Shown piece by piece: positions 38,660 through 48,974 of a DNA stretch of 64,000 nt. Each line of letters opens with the position of its first letter. The first letter of the stretch is position 1. The stretch comes from Microbulbifer hydrolyticus (GTDB lineage: Bacteria > Pseudomonadota > Gammaproteobacteria > Pseudomonadales > Cellvibrionaceae), in NCBI RefSeq assembly GCF_009931115.1, contig NZ_CP047491.1, positions 1,268,001 to 1,332,000 of the forward strand, given 5' to 3'. The translations under genes and the position numbers were made by a program. The notes under the pieces are model-generated. The model had not been told where the DNA came from. It saw only the letters and a list, made by a program, of their open reading frames with translations, and searched no databases.

Positions 38660-39448
38660 CTAGCCGGCGGCCAAATAGCGTTGTCGCAGCCACAGGCTAA
38701 AACTGTCCACTGCGAGAACCAGTAGAATAATCGTGAGGATGACGCTTGCCGCCTGCGCCTGCTGGAACAGGCTGAGGTGTATATAGAGCATCTGCCCCAG
38801 GCCGCCAGCGCCCACAAAACCGAGGACACTGGAAATGCGAATATTGTTTTCCCAGCGGTAGAGGGCATACGCGGCCCACTGCGGCCAGAGGGTCGGCAGG
38901 GTCCCGTATAGGAAAGCGACAGCGTGCCCACCTCCAGCATGGCGTACCGCGTCTGCCGCCGTGTCCGGGGTGTTCTCGAGCGCTTCAGCAAACAGGCGGC
39001 CGAGTACCCCGGTGGTATGCAATGCCAGCGCTAGTGTGCCCGCATTGGGCCCGAGGCCTGCAACGAGTACCACCAGAGCTGCCCATACGAGCTCGGGTAT
39101 CGCCCGCAGGGCGTTAAGCAGTCCCCGCACCGTATGCTTTAACAACCCTCCAAAATATCCCGCAGCAGGCAGCGCCAGGAAGGCAGCAATGATGGCGGCC
39201 AGCAGAGTGCCTATGGCGGACATGCCGAGGGTTTCCAGCGCGGCGGTAGCAAGCGACGCCAGATGCGCTGGCGACATGTCCGGTTGCAGAAACTCTGCAA
39301 AATAGTTGTACATCTGCCGCAGGTTTGAGCGCTCGAACAGCGCGGAGAAGTCGACGGCCAGAAATCGAAATGCAGCGAAGACGGCGCCGGCGATCATAAA
39401 CAGCAGAAGAAGATTGCCGAGACGATGCGGGTATTTAGCCGATGTCAT
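38660..39448 (-). CDS. PhnE-like ABC transporter permease (second), putative selenium oxyanion uptake
   Basis: A 262-residue inner-membrane permease with about six helices and the permease signature (FLYGTLPTLWPQWAAYALYRWENNIRISSVLGFVGAGGLGQ region) that contacts the ATPase. Its ATG overlaps the stop of the preceding permease (ATGA at 39445-39448), so the two are probably translated together and pair as a heterodimer. Last gene of the selD operon. Substrate assignment rests on context. Confidence 0.85.
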   Translation of the reverse strand: MTSAKYPHRLGNLLLLFMIAGAVFAAFRFLAVDFSALFERSNLRQMYNYFAEFLQPDMSPAHLASLATAALETLGMSAIGTLLAAIIAAFLALPAAGYFGGLLKHTVRGLLNALRAIPELVWAALVVLVAGLGPNAGTLALALHTTGVLGRLFAEALENTPDTAADAVRHAGGGHAVAFLYGTLPTLWPQWAAYALYRWENNIRISSVLGFVGAGGLGQMLYIHLSLFQQAQAASVILTIILLVLAVDSFSLWLRQRYLAAG

Positions 39449-40305
39449 AACAGCCGCACCCGTAATACTCTGCTGATCTGGTCTGCCAGCAGTACCAGCA
39501 CCAGGAATACCAGAAGGATCGCTACAACCTCATTGCCGGCGAACATTCGTAACGAAAGCTCCAGCTGCTGCCCGAGCCCACCGGCGCCAACAAATCCCAT
39601 CACCACCGAGGCCCGCAGGGCACATTCCCAGCGATATACCGTATACGAAAGCATTTCTCCCGCGGCGTTGGGCAGAATGCCATACAGGAATGCCGTAACA
39701 CGCGAAGCGCCCGCACCAATAAGGGCTTCTGCCGCCTGCCTGTCTACCGACTCAAAAATTTCTGCATAGACCTTGCCGAGCATACCCGTGTAAGTAATGG
39801 CAATGGCGAATACGCCGGCGCTGGGGCCCAGCCCCACGGCGCGGACAAAAAGTAGCGCCCAGACGATCTCCGGAATACTGCGCAGCACAATCAATAACGA
39901 CCGTAGGGGCCAGCGAAGACACCGCCCCAGCCGTGAGGGCTTTCCGCTGCGCGGGATTCCCGAGCGCGACAGGGCGCGCGTTATCAGCAGGGCAGCGATC
40001 AAGGCCGGTGGTAGGGCCAGTGTTATACCGGCCACGGCGATGGCCAGGGTTTCCAGCGTGGAGCGCCACAGCAGTTGAAGAAAATCGCTATCCTGCGCTG
40101 GTGGCCAGGCGTTATGAAGCAGCGACCCCATCGCTTGTGCACCGCCATGGTCAAACAGCACGCCCAGATCGAGTTCGCTGAAATGCAGCCCCGGCCACAA
40201 CAACAGAAATACGACGAACATGATCAGCAGGCGTGGAGCCAGTGCCGGATCACGCTGCTGCGCCGGTGGGTGATTCGATGCGCTGTGAATGCTGTTGTGC
40301 GTCAT
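39445..40305 (-). CDS. PhnE-like ABC transporter permease (first), putative selenium oxyanion uptake
   Basis: A 286-residue permease of the phosphonate PhnE type. It has about six membrane helices, RSIPEIVWALLFVRAVGLGPSAG and the coupling-loop motif RWECALRASVVMGFVGAGGLGQQLE. Lies 43 bases after the ATPase gene. Families of this kind carry phosphonate, phosphite or, next to selD/mnmH, probably selenate or selenite. Confidence 0.85.
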   Translation of the reverse strand: MTHNSIHSASNHPPAQQRDPALAPRLLIMFVVFLLLWPGLHFSELDLGVLFDHGGAQAMGSLLHNAWPPAQDSDFLQLLWRSTLETLAIAVAGITLALPPALIAALLITRALSRSGIPRSGKPSRLGRCLRWPLRSLLIVLRSIPEIVWALLFVRAVGLGPSAGVFAIAITYTGMLGKVYAEIFESVDRQAAEALIGAGASRVTAFLYGILPNAAGEMLSYTVYRWECALRASVVMGFVGAGGLGQQLELSLRMFAGNEVVAILLVFLVLVLLADQISRVLRVRLL

Positions 40306-40348
40306 TGCTATTGCCGGAGTGTTTCTGCCGGAGTGTTTCTGCCGGGCA

Positions 40349-41176
40349 TCAGCAGCGCGGTAGAGTGGATGGCCGGGAAGAATTTATCGGTTGCCCGGAC
40401 TGTTCGGTGGCAGCGGGCAGCTGATCATTGATGTAGAGCTTCTCCAGCTCGGTATCGGAAATTTCGCTGGCCGGTTTATCGAATTGTATTTTTCCCCCGC
40501 GCAGACCGATCACCCGTGGGAAATGTCGCAGGGCGAGCGCCAGGTTATGGAGGCTAACCACTAGTGTTGCACCATGCTGCCGAGTTTCCCGGCTCAATAG
40601 CGCCAGGGTATGCTCGGCCAGTACCGGGTCCATGGCGGAGACCGGCTCGTCCGCGAGCAGGATTTCCGGCTGCTGGTACAGGGCGCGGGCGATGGCCACC
40701 CGCTGCAGTTGCCCCCCGGAGAGCTGGTCACAGCGCTGGAACATCTTGTCGGCCAGATCCAGCTTGGCGAGAGTGTTACGTATGTTGTCGATATCCAGCG
40801 GATAGAGCAGGTTGACTGCGCTCTTTAACCGCGACCACTTGCCCGCGCGTCCTGCCGCGACCGCCGTTACCACGCGTTGCCGGGGTGGCAGTGGCGGCGA
40901 TTGCTGAACCAGGCCGATACGCGCACGCAGTTGCTGTAGAGCATTGCCACTTAGCGCCCAGGGCTGGGTATCGAGGATCTGCAATTCACCGGTATGTGGC
41001 TGCTCTGCGGTGGCCAGCAGGCGGAGCAGGGTGGTTTTGCCCGCACCAGAGGGACCGATGATGGCCACCTGCTCCCCAGTGTTAATGGTCAGTGCAATCT
41101 GGTGCAGCGCATGAGTCTGTGTTGCATCCGCGGGCTGTTTGAACGCGATGCTTGCATCGCGCAGTGTCATGTTCAC
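40349..41176 (-). CDS. PhnC-like ABC transporter ATPase, putative selenium oxyanion uptake
   Basis: A 275-residue ATPase. Walker A GPSGAGKT, signature LSGGQLQR, Walker B ILLADEP and switch His in VVSLHNL are complete. Its GTG start overlaps the stop of the binding-protein gene. It energises the two PhnE-like permeases downstream. Some database names would read phosphonate transporter, but no C-P lyase genes are near. Confidence 0.87.
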   Translation of the reverse strand: MNMTLRDASIAFKQPADATQTHALHQIALTINTGEQVAIIGPSGAGKTTLLRLLATAEQPHTGELQILDTQPWALSGNALQQLRARIGLVQQSPPLPPRQRVVTAVAAGRAGKWSRLKSAVNLLYPLDIDNIRNTLAKLDLADKMFQRCDQLSGGQLQRVAIARALYQQPEILLADEPVSAMDPVLAEHTLALLSRETRQHGATLVVSLHNLALALRHFPRVIGLRGGKIQFDKPASEISDTELEKLYINDQLPAATEQSGQPINSSRPSTLPRC

Positions 41177-42072
41177 TTGAGCAGGCCCACAGAGCGTGCC
41201 GCGTCTTCAATGGATCGATAATTCTCGGGCGATGTTTCGATAAAGCGATCGGCGGCCTGCAGGTCGAGGATCGTTTTGTGTTGCGGGTTGGCAGGGTCCA
41301 GTGCGAGGAAGGACTGTTTGATTTTGGCCACGAGTGCGGTGTCCAGGCCACCGCGCACGGTCCAGTTATAGTCGAAGTAGGGTGGCGTCGTGGCAAGAAC
41401 GCGTACTTTGTCGGTGTCGACCTTGCCGGCAGCAACGAGTTTTTCCCACACCGAGGCGTTCAGCACACCCGCATCGGCCTTGCCCGCCTGTACCCAGGCG
41501 GCGGTGGCATCGTGGGCGCCGGAATACGCGACGCGACTGAAAAAATCTTCCGGCACAATCTTATCCTGCGCCAAAAAGTAGCGCGGCATCAGGCTGCCGG
41601 AGGTGGAGGAGATGGAGCCAAACACAAAGCTTTTACCCTTCAGGTCCTGCAGCGACTGTATCGCGGGATCGGCGGTAATGAATTTACTGGTAAAGCGCCG
41701 GTCCTGTTCCCGCTGTACCAGAGGGATCGCATCGCCAGTTCGCAGGCGCGCTTGCACGAAAGTAAAGCCACCGAGCCACGCGAGGTCCACGCGGTCTGCC
41801 GCAAGGCTCTCCACTACCGCGGCATAATCGGTTACCGGTATAAACTGCACCTTCAAGCCAAGCTGCTGTTCCAGGTAGCTGCCGAGGGGCTTGAATTTGC
41901 GCAGCAGCTCGGTGGGGGCTTCGTCAGGAATAGCGGAAACCCGGAGTACTTTGGGGGAGGGGTCTTCTGCGGTAGCGTCATTGGCAACGGCAACAACACT
42001 GGACAGAAAAATAACAGGCAGCAGGCACAGGGCGGCAAGCGCCCTTGTGCCCGAAATGGCACGATGAATCAT
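41173..42072 (-). CDS. PhnD-like periplasmic binding protein, putative selenate/selenite binding
   Basis: A 299-residue exported solute-binding protein. A signal peptide runs to about VVAVANDA. The PhnD-type core LRVSAIPDEAPTELLRKFKPLGSYLEQQLG and DLAWLGGFTFVQAR follow, with the ligand loop SISSTSGSLMPRYF. The subfamily found beside mnmH and selD is annotated as putative selenate ABC transporter binding protein. The ATG at 42072 is preferred since GGAG lies 8 bases upstream; a TTG at 42090 is an alternative. Confidence 0.85.
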   Translation of the reverse strand: MIHRAISGTRALAALCLLPVIFLSSVVAVANDATAEDPSPKVLRVSAIPDEAPTELLRKFKPLGSYLEQQLGLKVQFIPVTDYAAVVESLAADRVDLAWLGGFTFVQARLRTGDAIPLVQREQDRRFTSKFITADPAIQSLQDLKGKSFVFGSISSTSGSLMPRYFLAQDKIVPEDFFSRVAYSGAHDATAAWVQAGKADAGVLNASVWEKLVAAGKVDTDKVRVLATTPPYFDYNWTVRGGLDTALVAKIKQSFLALDPANPQHKTILDLQAADRFIETSPENYRSIEDAARSVGLLK

Positions 42073-42184
42073 GCGAGTTCTCCAGTTCAATAGTGGAAAA
42101 AACGGTTAACGGATTGTGTGTTCTTATACCAACATGTTATCGGAAAACGCTATTGGTGATTGTTGGCCTGTTCACGTGGGTAGG

Positions 42185-43294
42185 TTACGTAGATAAGTCA
42201 CGTAGATAGGCCACGACCTCTTCCTGGTTGCCACGGAAGATGATGCGTCCGGCCTTCTGTTCCAGCTGGTGTTTATACATGGGGTCGTAGTAGTCCCCCA
42301 GCAGCGCAGCGATCCAGTCGCGGTGGCGGTCTACCGTGCCATCCGCGAGTTGCCGTTCCAATGCCTCCCGCATGATCGCATCCAGCTCCTGATAGCGCGC
42401 ACCGCCAAGCCGCTTGGTAATGTTGGCCAGGTTCTGGCGCAGTGCACCGGCGAATACCTGCGGTCCTTCTTCCGCGCCGTGCACGGCGACAAAATCGGCG
42501 CACAGGTCGATCACGTAATCCTTCAGGATCCGCTCCACGCGTCCTTCCAGGGTGTCGTCCAGCCAAACCAGCGGATAGGTGCGCATACCCTGGTGCAGTG
42601 GCAGCGGTACCGAGCAGCGGCCGATCAGCCGACTCTCGTCTTCGAGTACAAAGTGGCTTTGCCCGCTGGCGCGGCGTTTGAGAAAGTCGATCGCCAGCGC
42701 ATTTTCAAACGCGATCTGAGGCGGCTGGGGTGTGGCGCGCTTGCCGAAACTGGAACCACGGTGATTGGCGTGGCCTTCCAGGTCGACGGCGTTGTCCAGT
42801 TGCATCAGCACTTCAGTTTTGCCGGTGCCGGTCATGCCACCGACCAGGGTGAACTGGCAATCGCGCACCGCACTTTCGATTTCCTCGACCAGGAAGCTGC
42901 GCATGGCCTTGTAGCCACCGGTAACTCGCGGATACGGGACGCCGGCTTCGCGCAGCCACTGCTGGCTGATCTGCGAGCGCAGGCCACCGCGAAAACAGAA
43001 CAGGTAGCCTTCGGGGTGGGCTTCGGCAAAGGTCGCCCAGGCTTTTACACGTGCCTCCTTGACCTTACCGCCGACCAGCTCGTGCCCAAGGGCAATGGCG
43101 GCCTGCTGCCCTTTCTGTTTGTAGCAGGTGCCGACTTTCTGGCGTTCGCTATCGGTCATCAGTGGCAGGTTGACCGCGTTCGGGAAGGAGCCCTTGCTGA
43201 ATTCCACTGGTGCGCGGGTATCGATCAGCGGTAGATCGTGCAGGAATATTTCCCGGAAATCGGCACTGTCCGGGCGAACTTCGTTCTTGCTCAT
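42185..43294 (-). CDS. mnmH: tRNA 2-selenouridine synthase
   Basis: A 369-residue enzyme (YbbB/SelU) that replaces sulfur by selenium in the wobble 2-thiouridine of some tRNAs, using selenophosphate and a geranylated intermediate. An N-terminal rhodanese domain has the active-site Cys about residue 100 in [12 protein letters not shown]-loop GMTGTGKTE and a C-terminal ATPase-like part follow. The ATG overlaps the selD stop (ATGA at 43291-43294), so it is coupled to selenophosphate synthesis. Confidence 0.95.
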   Translation of the reverse strand: MSKNEVRPDSADFREIFLHDLPLIDTRAPVEFSKGSFPNAVNLPLMTDSERQKVGTCYKQKGQQAAIALGHELVGGKVKEARVKAWATFAEAHPEGYLFCFRGGLRSQISQQWLREAGVPYPRVTGGYKAMRSFLVEEIESAVRDCQFTLVGGMTGTGKTEVLMQLDNAVDLEGHANHRGSSFGKRATPQPPQIAFENALAIDFLKRRASGQSHFVLEDESRLIGRCSVPLPLHQGMRTYPLVWLDDTLEGRVERILKDYVIDLCADFVAVHGAEEGPQVFAGALRQNLANITKRLGGARYQELDAIMREALERQLADGTVDRHRDWIAALLGDYYDPMYKHQLEQKAGRIIFRGNQEEVVAYLRDLST

Positions 43295-44355
43295 CGAACC
43301 ATCACTGCCAGTTCATGACCGGCGTCTTCCCGGGCAACCAGTGTGCCGATGGGGGCGAGTTGCAGATCCAGTTCCTTCGCCGTCGCGAGAAACGCCTCTT
43401 CACCCTCCGGGGCAACCGCGATCAGCAGGCCACCGCTGGTTTGCGGATCGCACAGCAGCTGATGCTGGCTGTCCTCGGCGAGGCGTACCCGGTGGCCGTA
43501 GCTTTCAAAGTTGCGGCCGGTGCCTCCGGGAATGCAACCCTGCTCAAGGTAGTGGGGCACACTGGCAATACGGGGCACCGCGGTAAACTCCAGCTCCGCG
43601 CAGAGGCCGCTGCCATCGGCCATTTCCACCAGATGGCCGAGCAGACCGAAGCCGGTGACATCGGTCATTGCCTTGACCGCGGGAAGCCGGGCGAAGCGGC
43701 TGCCGGGACGGTTCAGGGTACACATCAGGTCGCGGGCAACACCCGCATCTTCGGGCCGCAGTTTGCCCTGCTTTTCCGCCGTGGTGAGTACACCGATGCC
43801 GAGTGGCTTGGTCAGATACAGTTTGCAGCCGGCGGTGGCGGTGTCGTTGCGCTTGAGCACCTGCTTTTCCACCACGCCGGTGACCGCGAGGCCAAAGATG
43901 GGTTCGGGTGCGTCGATGGAGTGGCCACCGGCCAGCGGGATACCGGCTTCTGCGCAAACGGCGCGGCCACCACGGATCACCTCCCGGGCCACTTCCGGCG
44001 GCAGCACGTTTACCGGCCAGCCGAGAATGGCGATGGCCATCAGTGGGTCGGCGCCCATGGCGTAGATGTCACTGATGGCATTGGTGGCGGCGATGCGGCC
44101 AAAGTCGTAGGGGTCGTCCACGATCGGCATGAAAAAGTCGGTGGTGGAAACCACACCGCGTTCGTCGTCCAGCGCATACACGGCGGCGTCGTCGCGGGAG
44201 GCATTGCCCACCCACAGGTTCGGGTCCTGCAGTGGAGCGCCACTGTCCGCCAGAATCCGGTCGAGCACCGCGGGGGAAATCTTGCAGCCGCAGCCCGCGC
44301 CATGGCTGTACTGGGTGAGTCGGACTGGGTCGCTTGGGCCTGAGGTCTCGGTCAT
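43291..44355 (-). CDS. selD: Selenide, water dikinase (selenophosphate synthase)
   Basis: A 354-residue enzyme making selenophosphate from selenide and ATP. The catalytic Cys22 and Lys25 in [10 protein letters not shown] correspond to E. coli Cys17 and Lys20. The residue is an ordinary Cys, not Sec. The metal/ATP-binding Asp in DDAAVY and the [14 protein letters not shown] core are present. First gene of the operon selD-mnmH-ABC transporter. No selA or selB is seen in the window. Confidence 0.97.
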   Translation of the reverse strand: MTETSGPSDPVRLTQYSHGAGCGCKISPAVLDRILADSGAPLQDPNLWVGNASRDDAAVYALDDERGVVSTTDFFMPIVDDPYDFGRIAATNAISDIYAMGADPLMAIAILGWPVNVLPPEVAREVIRGGRAVCAEAGIPLAGGHSIDAPEPIFGLAVTGVVEKQVLKRNDTATAGCKLYLTKPLGIGVLTTAEKQGKLRPEDAGVARDLMCTLNRPGSRFARLPAVKAMTDVTGFGLLGHLVEMADGSGLCAELEFTAVPRIASVPHYLEQGCIPGGTGRNFESYGHRVRLAEDSQHQLLCDPQTSGGLLIAVAPEGEEAFLATAKELDLQLAPIGTLVAREDAGHELAVMVR

Positions 44356-44507
44356 GGAATCTCGCGATTTGGGATGGGATGAAAGGGCTGAATATTAGCA
44401 GCTGGCGGCGGCTGTTTTCACCCATGTGAATGGCTGGTGCACTATGGTTTTGACTGATTTTACCCGGGGTCTGCCGAGTACCCCGCATAATCAGAGGAAA
44501 AGCCCCC

Positions 44508-45953
44508 GTGAGCAAGGACGATAGCAACCGCACCACTACCGATGGCGGTATCCCGGTCGCCAGCGATGAATACTCCCTGACGGTAGGCCCGGATGGCCCC
44601 ATTATCCTGCAGGATCACTACCTGATCGAGCAGATGGCGAACTTCAACCGCGAGCACATTCCCGAGCGCCAGCCCCATGCCAAGGGGTCCGGCGCCTTCG
44701 GCCATTTCAAGGTCACCCAGGATGTCAGCGCCTATACCAAGGCCGCGGTGTTTCAGCCGGGTACAAAAACCGACACCCTGATGCGTTTTTCCACCGTGGC
44801 CGGTGAGAAAGGCAGCCCGGATACCTGGCGCGACCCGCGGGGCTTTGCGCTCAAGTTCTATACCAGCGAGGGCAATTACGACCTGGTGGGTAACAACACG
44901 CCGGTGTTCTTTATCCGCGACCCGATGAAGTTCCAGCACTTTATCCGCTCGCAGAAGCGCCGGGCGGACAATGGCCTGCGGGATCACGACATGCAGTGGG
45001 ATTTCTGGACCCTGTCGCCGGAATCGGCGCACCAGGTGACCTGGCTGATGGGCGACCGCGGCATTCCCAAGAGCTACCGCCATATGAACGGCTACTCCAG
45101 CCATACCTATATGTGGGTGAATGCCAACGGCGAGCGCTTCTGGGTGAAGTACCACTTCAAATGTGACCAGGGTGTCGAGTGCCTGACCCAGGAAGAGGCG
45201 GATCGTATCGCCGGGCAGGACTCCGATGCCCATCGCCGCGACCTGTTTGAGTCTATCGCTAAGGGCGATCACCCCAGCTGGACATTGCATGTGCAGATAA
45301 TGCCCTATGAAGAGGCGAAGGATTACCGCTTCAATCCCTTTGACCTGACCAAGGTCTGGCCCCACGGCGACTACCCGCTGCACGAAGTGGGCAAGCTGGT
45401 GCTGGATCGCAACCCCACGGATTTCCATACCGAGATCGAGCAGGCGGCATTTGAGCCCAACAACGTGGTGCCAGGCATCGGCTTCAGCCCGGACAAGATG
45501 CTCCAGGCGCGGGTATTCGCTTACGCCGACGCACACCGTGCGCGTATGGGCGTGAACTACAAGCAGATACCGGTGAACCGCCCCAGATGCCCGGTACACA
45601 GCTACAGCAAAGACGGTGCCCTGCGGGTGGATAATGTGTCAGACCCGGTGTATGCACCCAATTCAAAAGGTGGACCAGCAGCCAATCACACCTATACCGA
45701 GAAGTGGGAGGCCAGTGGTGAATTTGTGCACGCTGCCTATACCTCTCACAAGGAAGACGACGACTTTGTGCAGGCGGGCACCCTGGTGCGCGAGGTGATG
45801 GACGAGGATGCCCGTGCACGTCTGGTATCCAATGCGGTGGGGCACCTTTCCGCCGGGGTTTCCGGTGAAATCCTGAAACGTGCGTTCGAATACTGGCGCA
45901 AGGTGGACAAAGACATTGGCGACCGCATTGAAAAGGGGGTCAAAGGCAATTGA
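44508..45953 (+). CDS. Monofunctional heme catalase
   Basis: A 481-residue catalase disproportionating hydrogen peroxide. The distal His57 lies in [12 protein letters not shown], the distal Asn in [10 protein letters not shown], and the proximal heme Tyr in [15 protein letters not shown]. Small-subunit length without the C-terminal flavodoxin-like domain. GTG start behind AGAGGA. It is divergent from selD, and peroxide defence next to selenium metabolism may be coincidental. Confidence 0.96.
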   Translation: MSKDDSNRTTTDGGIPVASDEYSLTVGPDGPIILQDHYLIEQMANFNREHIPERQPHAKGSGAFGHFKVTQDVSAYTKAAVFQPGTKTDTLMRFSTVAGEKGSPDTWRDPRGFALKFYTSEGNYDLVGNNTPVFFIRDPMKFQHFIRSQKRRADNGLRDHDMQWDFWTLSPESAHQVTWLMGDRGIPKSYRHMNGYSSHTYMWVNANGERFWVKYHFKCDQGVECLTQEEADRIAGQDSDAHRRDLFESIAKGDHPSWTLHVQIMPYEEAKDYRFNPFDLTKVWPHGDYPLHEVGKLVLDRNPTDFHTEIEQAAFEPNNVVPGIGFSPDKMLQARVFAYADAHRARMGVNYKQIPVNRPRCPVHSYSKDGALRVDNVSDPVYAPNSKGGPAANHTYTEKWEASGEFVHAAYTSHKEDDDFVQAGTLVREVMDEDARARLVSNAVGHLSAGVSGEILKRAFEYWRKVDKDIGDRIEKGVKGN

Positions 45954-45958
45954 TGACA

Positions 45959-45982
45959 GGGCCCGCAGCGCGGGCCCTTTTT
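45959..45982 (+). terminator. Terminator of the catalase gene
   Basis: Stem GGGCCCGC/GCGGGCCC with a 3-base loop, followed by five T, six bases after the stop codon. Confidence 0.88.
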
Positions 45983-46153
45983 ATTTGGAGGCGGTTTGCC
46001 GCGCTATTTCGCACTTCACCGAGTACAGCACCAGGCGCTCTTGCAAGGTCACGGGCAATCCAATTGAATGGCAGATGAGTATAAGAATAACGCCGGTCCA
46101 CAGGGCGATGACGGCGTGTCGCAAGTTTTCATTATTATCGGGTGGGGTACCTT

Positions 46154-48232
46154 TTGTCGCTTACGATTCTGAACCGCGCTTTACTGTTGCGTTTTTTCCG
46201 GGGACTCCTGCTGGTTGCGGCCTGTGTGAGTGGTATCGCCGCCGCACAGGAAAGCGCCAGCGGTGATCACGTCAAGGTGCGCTGGCTGGCGCCGGATACC
46301 TTTGGTCCGGGTGAAGAAACCGTCGGCTTCTATTTTGAGGTGGACCCGGGCTGGCACGTGTACTGGCGCAATGCCGGAGATTCCGGGGCCGCACCACGCT
46401 TTGATTTTGCCGGTGCCAGCGGCGAGCTGGGAGAAATCCAGTGGCCATTTCCCGTGCGCCTGCCGATCGAACATCTCACCAACCTCGGCTACGAGGGCGA
46501 TGTAGCCTATCTGTTTTCCGCCAAGCCCGATGCGTCGCGGATGGAGATCGTGGTGAGCCTGGAGTGGCTGGTGTGCAAGGTGGACTGCATCCCTGGCTAC
46601 GGCAACATGACTCTGTCGCGGCCGGTGGCGGAGAGCGCCCAGTGGCAGCCGGAAGACAAGGCGCTGCGGGACAAGTTTGCGGCGCGGGTGCCCAGCTCAG
46701 CCAATGTCGGAGATTTTCCGTGGACACTGCGCACCGTATCCGCCGAGCCGCAAGCGGATTCCCTGCAACTGGTACTGGAAACCGAGGGCGGCTCCAATCG
46801 CCCGGCGCCGGATGTGTTTCCCCTCGACGGCGGATTGCTTACTGCCAGGGCACCCGAGGTTGAGCAGTCCGGAGACACCGTCCGCTACACCTTCCAGCGG
46901 GTGCCGGGTGCGGCCGTGACACCGACCACCGGCTTCGTGATCAGTGACGGAACGCGGGCCTGGCAACTGGATGACGTCGAAGTCCAGGCGGCTGCCACCA
47001 GCGCGCCCGATGGCCGCCCCGTTCCCGTCGACAGCGGCCAGCCGCTGTGGCTACTGGTGCTCGCCGCGATTGCCGGCGGTGCCATTCTCAACCTCATGCC
47101 CTGCGTGTTTCCGGTGCTGTCGATCAAGCTGTTTGGGCTGGTGGGCCCGGAGGCCGAGGCTTCCGGCCGCCTGAAGGAAGGGTTGCGCTACGCCGCCGGT
47201 GTACTGGTGACCTTTGCCGCACTGGGCGCGCTTTTGCTTGTTCTGCGCGCCGGCGGCGCGGCCATCGGCTGGGGCTTCCAGCTGCAGTCTGCGCCGGTGG
47301 TACTGGGATTGATTTTGCTGTTCTGGGTAATGGCGCTGTCCTTCAGCGGGCTGTACGAGTTCGGCCACCACCTGATGAACCTCGCCGGCAATAGCCGCGG
47401 TGGCGCCTTTGTCACCGGGGTACTGGCGGTATTTGTGGCCGCTCCCTGTACCGGGCCGTTTATGGGTGCAGCCCTCGGTGCGGCGACCCTGCTACCGGCC
47501 TGGGGTGCCATGGCGATTTTTCTCGGCCTCGGTATTGGGCTGGCGTTGCCATTTGTCCTGCTGTGCGCATTTCCGGCGTTGCTCAATCGTCTGCCTGCAC
47601 CGGGGCCATGGATGGAAACCCTGCGGCAGTTTCTCGCATTCCCGCTGTATGCCACCGTAATCTGGCTTCTGTGGGTGCTGGGTCGCCTGGTGGGCGAAAG
47701 CGGCTGGGTCATCGGTGCCATGCTGATGCTGACGGTGGTGTTCGCATTCTGGCTGGGGCGCCACCAGTTCCGCGGTAGTCGCTGGATCGCGTGGGGCCTG
47801 GTGCTCGCAGCGCTGGTGATGAGTTTTGGTGCGGCCAACAAACTTCAGCAGAATGGCAACGCAGCGAAGGGCGTGCAGTTGCAGTCGGAAACCGGCTGGC
47901 AGCCCTACGATCGCAATGCGATCTCGCAGGCGCTGGCGCGCAAACAGGCGGTGTTTATCGACTACACCGCGGCCTGGTGTATCACCTGCCAGGTGAACAA
48001 AAAGCTGGTGCTGGAGTCCGAGGAAGTCGAGGCGATGTTCCAGAAAAATAATGTGTATCTGGTGCGCGCCGACTGGACCGATCAGGACCGGGAGATTACC
48101 CGTGCACTGGGGGAATTGGGGCGTAACTCGGTACCGGTATACGCCTGGTATGCACCGGGAGAAAGGGAACCGGTACTGTTACCGCAGATTCTGAAGGCGG
48201 ACATGATCGAAGCGCTTTTCACCGACGAATAA
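46154..48232 (+). CDS. DsbD/ScsB-like thiol:disulfide interchange protein
   Basis: About 692 residues. A signal peptide is followed by an N-terminal DsbD-alpha-like periplasmic domain with Cys residues in WLVCKVDCIPG. A membrane domain of eight helices has the reactive Cys in LNLMPCVFPVL and VAAPCTGPFMG. The C-terminal thioredoxin-like domain has AWCITC. It passes electrons from cytoplasmic thioredoxin to periplasmic partners. A TTG at 46154 behind GGTGGGG is preferred over a GTG at 46142 without a binding site, but this is uncertain. The next gene is a likely periplasmic thioredoxin-fold partner. Confidence 0.9.
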   Translation: MSLTILNRALLLRFFRGLLLVAACVSGIAAAQESASGDHVKVRWLAPDTFGPGEETVGFYFEVDPGWHVYWRNAGDSGAAPRFDFAGASGELGEIQWPFPVRLPIEHLTNLGYEGDVAYLFSAKPDASRMEIVVSLEWLVCKVDCIPGYGNMTLSRPVAESAQWQPEDKALRDKFAARVPSSANVGDFPWTLRTVSAEPQADSLQLVLETEGGSNRPAPDVFPLDGGLLTARAPEVEQSGDTVRYTFQRVPGAAVTPTTGFVISDGTRAWQLDDVEVQAAATSAPDGRPVPVDSGQPLWLLVLAAIAGGAILNLMPCVFPVLSIKLFGLVGPEAEASGRLKEGLRYAAGVLVTFAALGALLLVLRAGGAAIGWGFQLQSAPVVLGLILLFWVMALSFSGLYEFGHHLMNLAGNSRGGAFVTGVLAVFVAAPCTGPFMGAALGAATLLPAWGAMAIFLGLGIGLALPFVLLCAFPALLNRLPAPGPWMETLRQFLAFPLYATVIWLLWVLGRLVGESGWVIGAMLMLTVVFAFWLGRHQFRGSRWIAWGLVLAALVMSFGAANKLQQNGNAAKGVQLQSETGWQPYDRNAISQALARKQAVFIDYTAAWCITCQVNKKLVLESEEVEAMFQKNNVYLVRADWTDQDREITRALGELGRNSVPVYAWYAPGEREPVLLPQILKADMIEALFTDE

Positions 48233-48262
48233 TTGTTTTTCAACCAAAGAGGGTACGCAATC

Positions 48263-48895
48263 GTGAATACACAAGGTATGAGTGGTAAACGTTCTTTCCG
48301 TCGTTTTCTGGGCGGGGTCGCCCTGTTCGCATTGCCAGCGCTGGCTATGGCGGTCGCGGTGCCCGGAGAAAAAGCACCGGATTTCAGTGAGGTGGATGCC
48401 AAAGGCGAGACTCGCAGCCTGCAGGACTACAAAGGTCAGTGGCTGGTGCTGGAGTGGTTCAACAAAGACTGCCCCTATGTAAAAAAACACTACGGCAGTG
48501 GCAATATGCAGGCACTGCAGAAAAAGTACACTGACCAGGATATCAACTGGCTGACGGTCATCTCCTCCGCAAAGGGCAAGCAGGGATATCTGGAACCGGC
48601 ACAGGCGCTGCAAGTGGCGGAGAACCACAACCTGAGCGCCAGCGCTCCTTTCCTGCTGGATGCGGACGGAAGTATGGGGCGCGCCTATGGCGCCAAGACC
48701 ACCCCGCACATGTTTATCATCAACCCGCAGGGTGAAGTAGTTTATGCCGGTGCGATTGATGACAACGACTCCGCCAACCCCGCAGTGATCCCCAAGTCCA
48801 GCAACTACGTCGCTGCTGTATTTGATGCTGCCTTGAAAGGGAAAGAGGTGGCCGTCGCCTCGACCCGCGCATACGGCTGTAGTGTGAAATACTAA
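48263..48895 (+). CDS. Exported thioredoxin-fold (redoxin) protein
   Basis: About 210 residues. A signal peptide ends near ALAMAVAV. A redoxin/AhpC-TSA-type domain follows with PGEKAPDF and WFNKDCPYVKKHY: one active Cys in DCPY rather than a CxxC pair. The cis-Pro segment KTTPHMFIINPQG is typical. Probably receives electrons from the DsbD-like protein 30 bases upstream. The GTG at 48263 follows GAGGG; ATG alternatives exist. Confidence 0.85.
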   Translation: MNTQGMSGKRSFRRFLGGVALFALPALAMAVAVPGEKAPDFSEVDAKGETRSLQDYKGQWLVLEWFNKDCPYVKKHYGSGNMQALQKKYTDQDINWLTVISSAKGKQGYLEPAQALQVAENHNLSASAPFLLDADGSMGRAYGAKTTPHMFIINPQGEVVYAGAIDDNDSANPAVIPKSSNYVAAVFDAALKGKEVAVASTRAYGCSVKY

Positions 48896-48922
48896 AGCTG
48901 CTGTATCGCGAATACTAAAAAA

Positions 48923-48952
48923 GGCACCCGGGGTTTTCCCGGGTGTCTTTTT
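48923..48952 (+). terminator. Terminator of the DsbD-redoxin operon
   Basis: Stem GGCACCCGGG/CCCGGGTGTC with loop GTTTT and five T. Confidence 0.88.
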
Positions 48953-48974
48953 CGTTGAGCGTCCTGTTTTACGA

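Noticed and set aside
38427..38991. Minus-strand open frames downstream of the second PhnE gene
   Set aside because: They overlap the certain permease gene in other frames and have no recognisable domain.
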